Of a stretch of 36,551 nt of DNA, positions 31,966-36,551 are shown in pieces; the first letter of the stretch is position 1, and every line of letters starts with the position of its first letter. The translations under genes were made by a program, and so were the position numbers. Source of the stretch: Lentisphaerae bacterium ADurb.Bin082 (lineage in GTDB: Bacteria > Verrucomicrobiota > Lentisphaeria > Oligosphaerales > Oligosphaeraceae); assembly GCA_002070945.1 (NCBI GenBank), contig MWEG01000047.1, positions 1 to 36,551 on the forward strand, in the 5' to 3' direction. The notes under the pieces were generated by a model, which was not told the origin of the DNA, did not search any database, and was given only the letters and a program-made list of their open reading frames with translations.

Positions 31966-32181
31966 AAAAAAACGACAAAATAGAAACCTGCGGTTGGGAT
32001 TTCATAGTTTCATGCGGTATATTATTGATTTCAGCTCTCGAAACAATCCTGGCGCTGGTTTTTCTGCTTCTTGGTTAGCGGAGCGCCTGAATTTTTACAA
32101 ACTATAGTTTATGGTTTTCATGCGCGGCGGTCTTGCTTGGGCTTGCCGCAGGTGTTGCATTAGAAGCACGACGGAGGTAAC

Positions 32182-32715
32182 ATGAGTTGTGACTGCTGCA
32201 AGAAGGAAAAGGCTCTAGAGAAGCTGATGAGGTTGGAGCCTGAGAAAACATCCCAGCTGGTGGCGTTTATCGACAGCCTGCCCCTGGGTCAGGATGTTGA
32301 CGTCAACCGGGGGCATCTGATCGAAACGCTGCACAAGGCGCAAGGTATCTTCGGGTACCTCCCACAGGAAGTCCAGCAGGTGATCTCGGAAAGGCTCAAA
32401 ATCACCCGTTCCGAAATCTACGGCGTGATCAGCTTTTATTCTTACTTCACGGACAAGCCTATCGGTCGGCACAAGATCAGCGTCTGCTGCGGCACTGCCT
32501 GCTTTGTCAAAGGCTCGATGCGGATTGTCGACGAATTCAAAAAGCAGCTCAATGTCCAGGAAGGCGAGACCACGGCTGACCTGAAGTTCTTTTTGAATGT
32601 CCTGCGTTGCGTTGGCGCGTGCAGCCTGGCCCCGGTCGTCATGGTCGACGATCAAGTCTACGGTAAAGTCACCCCTGAGATGGTTAGCGAGATTCTTGCT
32701 AAATATCGGGATTAA
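32182..32715 (+). CDS. hydC: [FeFe] hydrogenase subunit HydC (NuoE-like)
   Basis: The protein has 177 residues with a GGAGG site before the ATG. It is a thioredoxin-fold [2Fe-2S] protein of the NuoE family. Ligand cysteines are visible in SVCCGTACFVKGS and, ~40 residues on, CVGACSLAPVVMVDD. Upstream is the helical N-domain (LHKAQGIFGYLPQEVQQVISERL, here read in parts). The N-terminus MSCDCCKKEK adds three cysteines not usual for NuoE. In HydABC enzymes this subunit relays electrons between the flavin/NADH site of HydB and the complex. It is the first gene of hydC-hydB-hydA, spaced 21 and 24 bases. Confidence 0.95.
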   Translation: MSCDCCKKEKALEKLMRLEPEKTSQLVAFIDSLPLGQDVDVNRGHLIETLHKAQGIFGYLPQEVQQVISERLKITRSEIYGVISFYSYFTDKPIGRHKISVCCGTACFVKGSMRIVDEFKKQLNVQEGETTADLKFFLNVLRCVGACSLAPVVMVDDQVYGKVTPEMVSEILAKYRD

Positions 32716-32736
32716 CCTTGTAAGGAACGAGCCAAC

Positions 32737-34578
32737 ATGACACTTAAAACCCCATCTGAACTGAACGCTTTGAAAGCGAGCCTTGTTCAAGCTGTCTCTG
32801 ACAAGGTGAAGATTCTGGTTTCTCTGGGCACTTGCGGCTTGGCCGCTGGCGGCTCCAAGGTGCTTGACGCCATTACGGCTGCCCTGGAAGAGTCCGACTG
32901 TGCTGAGAAATACGAGGCCGTCCCGGTCGGCTGCATGGGCTTATGCTATTGCGAGCCGACTATTGAGCTGCGCGACGGCAGCGGCAAGGCCATCATTTAC
33001 GGCAATGTCGAGCCATCTCAGATTCCGGCCATCCTGGAAGCCGGCCTGACTAGCGCCGCGGAAGGCGCGACCGTGGTTGAGCGCACTTGGTACTATCCGG
33101 AAGACGAAAACAATAAGAACAAAGCTTTGCAGGCTAAGATCGCCTTGCGCAACACTGGCCGCATCAATCCCGAACGGATTGAGGACTATATCATCCGGGA
33201 CGGCTACCAGGCCTTGGCTAAAGTGCTGACTACCATGAAGCCGGACGACGTCTCCCAGACCGTGCTTGACTCAATGCTGCGCGGCCGTGGCGGCGCTGGC
33301 TTCCCGACCGGCAAGAAATGGCAGTTTGCGGCAGCCCAGCCCAAAGGCCAGAAATACATGATCTGCAACGCAGACGAAGGCGATCCCGGCGCATTCATGG
33401 ACCGCGCTGTCCTGGAGGGCGACCCCCATTCCGTCCTGGAAGCTATGACCATCGGCGGCTACGCCACCGGCGCTGACACCGGCATCATCTACATCCGAGC
33501 CGAATACCCCCTGGCTATCACCCGCCTGCGCATCGCCATTGACCAAGCCCGCAAAATGGGCTTCCTGGGCAAGGACATCTTCGGCTCTGGCTTTAACTTT
33601 GACATCGAACTGAAATACGGCGCTGGCGCGTTCGTCTGCGGCGAGGAAACCGCCCTGATTCATTCTGTCGAAGGCAAACGCGGCGAGCCGACGGTCAAGC
33701 CGCCGTTCCCGGCCGTCCAAGGCTTGTGGAAACAGCCGACCATCGTCAACAACGTCGAGACGTATGCGAACATACCGGTCATCATCCGCAAGGGCGCGGC
33801 CTGGTTCAAGACCATTGGCACAGCTGGCTCGCCCGGAACCAAGGTGTTCGCTCTGGCTGGCAAGATCAACCGCGTCGGCCTGGTCGAAGTGCCCATGGGC
33901 ACGACACTGCGTGACATCGTCTTCAAGCTGGGCGGCGGCATCAGCAAGGATCGCAACTTCAAGGCCGTCCAGATCGGCGGGCCGTCCGGCGGCTGCATTG
34001 CCGCCAAGAACCTTGACACTCCTATCGACTACGACACGCTCAAGGCCATTGGCGCGATGATGGGCTCTGGCGGCATCATCGTCATGGACGAGGATGACTG
34101 CATGGTTGATATCGCCCGTTTCTTCCTTGAGTTCACCTGCGACGAGTCGTGCGGCAAATGCACGCCTTGCCGAATCGGCAACCGTCGCCTGTACGAGATG
34201 CTGACCAACATCTGCCACGGCAAGGGCACGCCCCAGACCCTGGTCGAACTGCGCAGCCTCGCCCTCGTCATCAAGGACACCGCCCTGTGCGGCCTTGGGC
34301 AGACCTCGCCCAACCCGGTTCTCTCCACCCTGACCAACTTCATGAATGAATATGAGGCCCACGTCAATGAGCGCCGCTGCCCAGCGGGCGCCTGCGCCAG
34401 ACTGATTCGCTTCACTATCAACGAGAAATGCATCGGCTGCGGCGTCTGCGCCAAGAACTGTCCGGAAAATGCGATCACCGGCGTGACCAAGAAGCGCCAC
34501 GTGATTGACCAGAACAAGTGCATCAAATGCGGTATCTGCTTCCAGAAGTGTAAGTTCCAAGCCATTGACAAGCAATAA
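32737..34578 (+). CDS. hydB: [FeFe] hydrogenase NADH/flavin subunit HydB (NuoF-like)
   Basis: The protein has 613 residues. The domains in order are an N-terminal thioredoxin-like [2Fe-2S] module (SLGTCGLAAGG, PVGCMGLCYCEP) and a NuoF core with RGRGGAGFPTGKKWQF (FMN) and CNADEGDPGAFMDR. GAGAFVCGEETALIHSVEG, PTIVNNVETYAN and the [4Fe-4S] site ESCGKCTPCRIG follow. At the C-terminus are two ferredoxin-type [4Fe-4S] sites (CIGCGVCAKNCPENAI, CIKCGICFQKCKFQAI). It binds FMN and NAD(H) and is regarded as the site of flavin-based electron bifurcation or confurcation in HydABC complexes. The full length is as expected for the trimeric enzyme. Confidence 0.96.
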   Translation: MTLKTPSELNALKASLVQAVSDKVKILVSLGTCGLAAGGSKVLDAITAALEESDCAEKYEAVPVGCMGLCYCEPTIELRDGSGKAIIYGNVEPSQIPAILEAGLTSAAEGATVVERTWYYPEDENNKNKALQAKIALRNTGRINPERIEDYIIRDGYQALAKVLTTMKPDDVSQTVLDSMLRGRGGAGFPTGKKWQFAAAQPKGQKYMICNADEGDPGAFMDRAVLEGDPHSVLEAMTIGGYATGADTGIIYIRAEYPLAITRLRIAIDQARKMGFLGKDIFGSGFNFDIELKYGAGAFVCGEETALIHSVEGKRGEPTVKPPFPAVQGLWKQPTIVNNVETYANIPVIIRKGAAWFKTIGTAGSPGTKVFALAGKINRVGLVEVPMGTTLRDIVFKLGGGISKDRNFKAVQIGGPSGGCIAAKNLDTPIDYDTLKAIGAMMGSGGIIVMDEDDCMVDIARFFLEFTCDESCGKCTPCRIGNRRLYEMLTNICHGKGTPQTLVELRSLALVIKDTALCGLGQTSPNPVLSTLTNFMNEYEAHVNERRCPAGACARLIRFTINEKCIGCGVCAKNCPENAITGVTKKRHVIDQNKCIKCGICFQKCKFQAIDKQ

Positions 34579-34602
34579 GTTCAACATAGGAGCCACAAGG
34601 CG

Positions 34603-36330
34603 ATGATCAACCTGAAAATAAATGACATCCCGGTGTCCGTTGCGGAAGGCACGACGATTCTGGAAGCAGCGCGCACCCTAGGGCTGAAGATTCCGACGCT
34701 GTGCCACACCAAGCTGGACTGCATGGGCGTTGAGCACAAATCCGGGTCCTGCCGGATTTGTGTGGTCGAGGTCGACAAACGGCCGAACCTGGCCCCGTCC
34801 TGCTGCACGCCAGTGACCGAAGGCATGGTGGTGAAGACGAATTCCCAGCGCGCGATCAGCGCCCGCCGTACCATGCTGGGTCTGCTGCTGTCCAATCACC
34901 CGAAGGATTGCCTGATTTGCGCCATGAACCAGAACTGCGAATTGCAGCGCTTGGCGCATGAGTTTGACGTGCATGAAATCAAGTACCAAGGCGAGCAGAA
35001 CGAGTTCCCGATTGATGTCAGCAGCGGCGCTATCCGCCGCGACCCGACCAAGTGCGTCATGTGCCGCCGCTGTGAGACCGCGTGCAACGTCGTGCAGACG
35101 GTTGGCGTGCTGTCCGGCGTCAACCGCGGCTTTGATGCCACCGTAGCGCCCGAGAATTTCAAGCCGCTGATTGAGACCAGCTGCACGTTCTGCGGCCAGT
35201 GCGTCATGGCCTGCCCGGTCGGATCATTGACCGAAATCAGCTACAAAGACGAAGTCTGGAGCGCCATCAATGACCCGACCAAGCACGTCGTGGTCCAGAC
35301 CGCGCCGTCCGTCCGCGTTGCCTTGGGCGAGGAATTCAACCTTCCGGCCGGCACTATCACCACCGGCAAAATGGTTGCGGCTCTGCGTCGTCTTGGTTTT
35401 GCCAAGGTGTTTGACACCAACTTCTCGGCTGACTTGACTATCATGGAAGAGGGCACCGAGCTGATCAGCCGGCTGAAGACCGGCAGGAATCTTCCGCTTC
35501 TGACCAGCTGCTGCCCGGGCTGGGTCAATTTCTTTGAGCATCAGTTCCCTGAACTGCTGCACATGCCGTCGTCTGCCAAGTCGCCGCAGCAGATGTTCGG
35601 CTCTATCGCCAAGTCCTATTACGCGGAAAAGATGGGTCTCAAGCCGAGCGACATTATCGTGGTCTCAATTATGCCGTGCCTGGCCAAGAAGTATGAAGCC
35701 GCCCGGCCGGAATTTTGCCATGACGGCGTCAAAGACGTCGACTTTGTGCTTTCGACCCGCGAGCTGGCCTCGATGATCAAGGAAGCCGGCGTCATGTTCG
35801 CGTCCCTGAAGGACGAGGACTACGACGATCCGCTCGGCGAATCCACTGGCGCGAGCGTCATCTTCGGCGCTTCCGGCGGCGTTTTGGAAGCCGCCTTGCG
35901 GACAGCGAATGACATCTTGAGCGGCAAGGACATCAAGAACATCGACTTTGTCGCCATTCGCGGCCTGGAAGGCATCAAGGAAGCGACGGTTACGGTCGCT
36001 GGCAAGGAATTGAAGGTTGCGGTCTGCTCTGGCCTGGGCAATGCCCGCAAGCTGTTGACTCAAATCCGCGATGGCAAGGCCAACTACCATGTCATTGAAA
36101 TCATGGCCTGCCCGGGTGGCTGCATCAATGGCGGCGGCCAGCCGTACACTGGCAGCGACCTGAAGACCCTGGAGAAGCGCAAAGAAGCCATCTATGAGGC
36201 TGACAAGAGCTTTACGCTGCGCAAGTCGCATCTGAATCCGAGCATCCAGAAGCTCTACAAGGAATACCTGGGCGAACCAGGAAGCCAATTGGCGCACAAG
36301 CTCCTCCACACGCATTACTTTGCTAAATAA
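34603..36330 (+). CDS. hydA: [FeFe] hydrogenase catalytic subunit HydA
   Basis: The protein has 575 residues. The N-terminal [2Fe-2S] domain (LCHTKLDCMG, GSCRICVVEV, SCCTPV) is followed by the His-ligated [4Fe-4S] site NHPKDCLICAMNQNC. Two [4Fe-4S] motifs (CVMCRRCETACNVV, CTFCGQCVMACPVG) come next, then the H-cluster motifs TSCCPGWVNFFE (L1), MPCLAKKYEAARPEF (L2) and EIMACPGGCINGGGQP (L3). It ends with the small-subunit-like tail NPSIQKLYKEYLGEPGSQLA, then HKLLHTHYF. All H-cluster cysteines are present, so it should be active, reducing protons or oxidising H2 in the cytosol. With HydB and HydC it fits the NAD- and ferredoxin-dependent bifurcating type. The maturases HydE, HydF and HydG are not in the window. 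Confidence 0.97.
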   Translation: MINLKINDIPVSVAEGTTILEAARTLGLKIPTLCHTKLDCMGVEHKSGSCRICVVEVDKRPNLAPSCCTPVTEGMVVKTNSQRAISARRTMLGLLLSNHPKDCLICAMNQNCELQRLAHEFDVHEIKYQGEQNEFPIDVSSGAIRRDPTKCVMCRRCETACNVVQTVGVLSGVNRGFDATVAPENFKPLIETSCTFCGQCVMACPVGSLTEISYKDEVWSAINDPTKHVVVQTAPSVRVALGEEFNLPAGTITTGKMVAALRRLGFAKVFDTNFSADLTIMEEGTELISRLKTGRNLPLLTSCCPGWVNFFEHQFPELLHMPSSAKSPQQMFGSIAKSYYAEKMGLKPSDIIVVSIMPCLAKKYEAARPEFCHDGVKDVDFVLSTRELASMIKEAGVMFASLKDEDYDDPLGESTGASVIFGASGGVLEAALRTANDILSGKDIKNIDFVAIRGLEGIKEATVTVAGKELKVAVCSGLGNARKLLTQIRDGKANYHVIEIMACPGGCINGGGQPYTGSDLKTLEKRKEAIYEADKSFTLRKSHLNPSIQKLYKEYLGEPGSQLAHKLLHTHYFAK

Positions 36331-36353
36331 GCAAAAGTAAAAGCAAAACACGA

Positions 36354-36396
36354 CGCCCGGAGCCGAACGCGCCAACGCCTCGGCCCCGGGCGTTTT
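36354..36396 (+). terminator. Intrinsic terminator of the hyd operon
   Basis: CGCCCGGAGCCGA pairs with TCGGCCCCGGGCG (one mismatch) and is followed by TTTTC. It starts 24 bases after the hydA stop. Confidence 0.85.
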
Positions 36397-36430
36397 CTGT
36401 CTATGGGGGCTGTGGGTATAACCACGAAAA

Positions 36431-36475
36431 AGTGGACAGTGGACAATGGACTTTAGTGGACTTTAATGGACGTTA
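36431..36475 (+). repeat. TGGAC-type repeat array
   Basis: AGTGGACAGTGGACAATGGA and following units (CTTTAGTGGA, CTTTAATGGA, CGTTAG) belong to the same family as 2033-2150. The last ~75 bases of the window show nothing else recognisable. Confidence 0.8.
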
Positions 36476-36551
36476 GCCCAACTTCCCCCAAAATAACCTT
36501 TTTCCAAGTAGGAATACGCAGGGGAAATTGTAGCAACTAATTTTCTAATTT

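Noticed and set aside
31890..32078. 62-codon plus-strand ORF before hydC
   Set aside because: Its first third is the heptamer repeat. The hydrophobic tail alone is not enough support for a gene.
33271..34596. 441-codon minus-strand ORF opposite hydB
   Set aside because: Antisense shadow of a clearly coding, highly conserved gene in high-GC DNA. It has no motif of its own.

Overview
The window reads as a chromosomal segment of an anaerobic member of the PVC superphylum, most likely Lentisphaerota (Victivallales-like). This is an inference from gene families, not from a marker gene. The pointers are an H-X9-DG prepilin-like protein whose N-terminus is [13 protein letters not shown], a heparinase II/III-like protein with a Cys-pair insert, OPT-like giant membrane proteins of a kind I associate with PVC bacteria, a ceramidase-like cytosolic enzyme, and a trimeric [FeFe] hydrogenase that implies fermentative hydrogen metabolism.

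Left third (minus strand). An edge-truncated secreted heparinase II/III-like gene (1-1643) is followed, beyond a repeat-filled gap, by a long co-directional cluster read from 16234 down to 2195. Its order is LolD/MacB-type ABC ATPase, PqqD-like protein, a 1650-residue FtsX-type permease with a PA/M28-peptidase-like ectodomain, two large OPT-like membrane proteins, a minimal FtsX permease, a second ABC ATPase, a lipoprotein and a SAM methyltransferase. The spacing is tight and one promoter is visible upstream, so it looks like a single envelope transport or processing system of unknown substrate.

Middle (plus strand, 16.2-21.3 kb). Divergent from that cluster is what I consider the most interesting locus: a small winged-helix protein overlapping (ATGA) a TubZ-like tubulin/FtsZ-superfamily GTPase. 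These are followed by a Ser/Thr protein kinase with a disordered N-terminus, a CpXC zinc-ribbon protein and a SUI1/YciH-like protein. Upstream lie six tandem TACAC pentamers running into a 30-bp palindrome, and a further copy of the shared octamer AGTGTAGT. The layout resembles TubR-TubZ-tubC partition modules of plasmids and phages, here apparently chromosomal and joined to a kinase. A convergent CesT-type secretion chaperone-like gene closes the region.

Right half. A STAS-domain remnant abuts glycerate kinase, which overlaps a TetR regulator. A structured, terminator-bearing candidate small RNA follows, then a secreted beta-helix protein, two membrane proteins of unknown function, a ceramidase-like protein, a prepilin-like protein, tRNA-His(GTG) and hydCBA, which encodes an electron-bifurcating-type [FeFe] hydrogenase.

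Intergenic DNA is unusually rich in dispersed repeats. There are heptameric microsatellites in fixed composite order (ATGCTGA then TCATAAT), TGGAC-based arrays, an approximately 78-bp element present twice in opposite orientation, and REP-like hairpins with compensatory stem changes. Most genes have clear Shine-Dalgarno sequences, and several sigma70-like promoters (TTGCGT or TTGTTT with 16-18 bp spacers) can be read.
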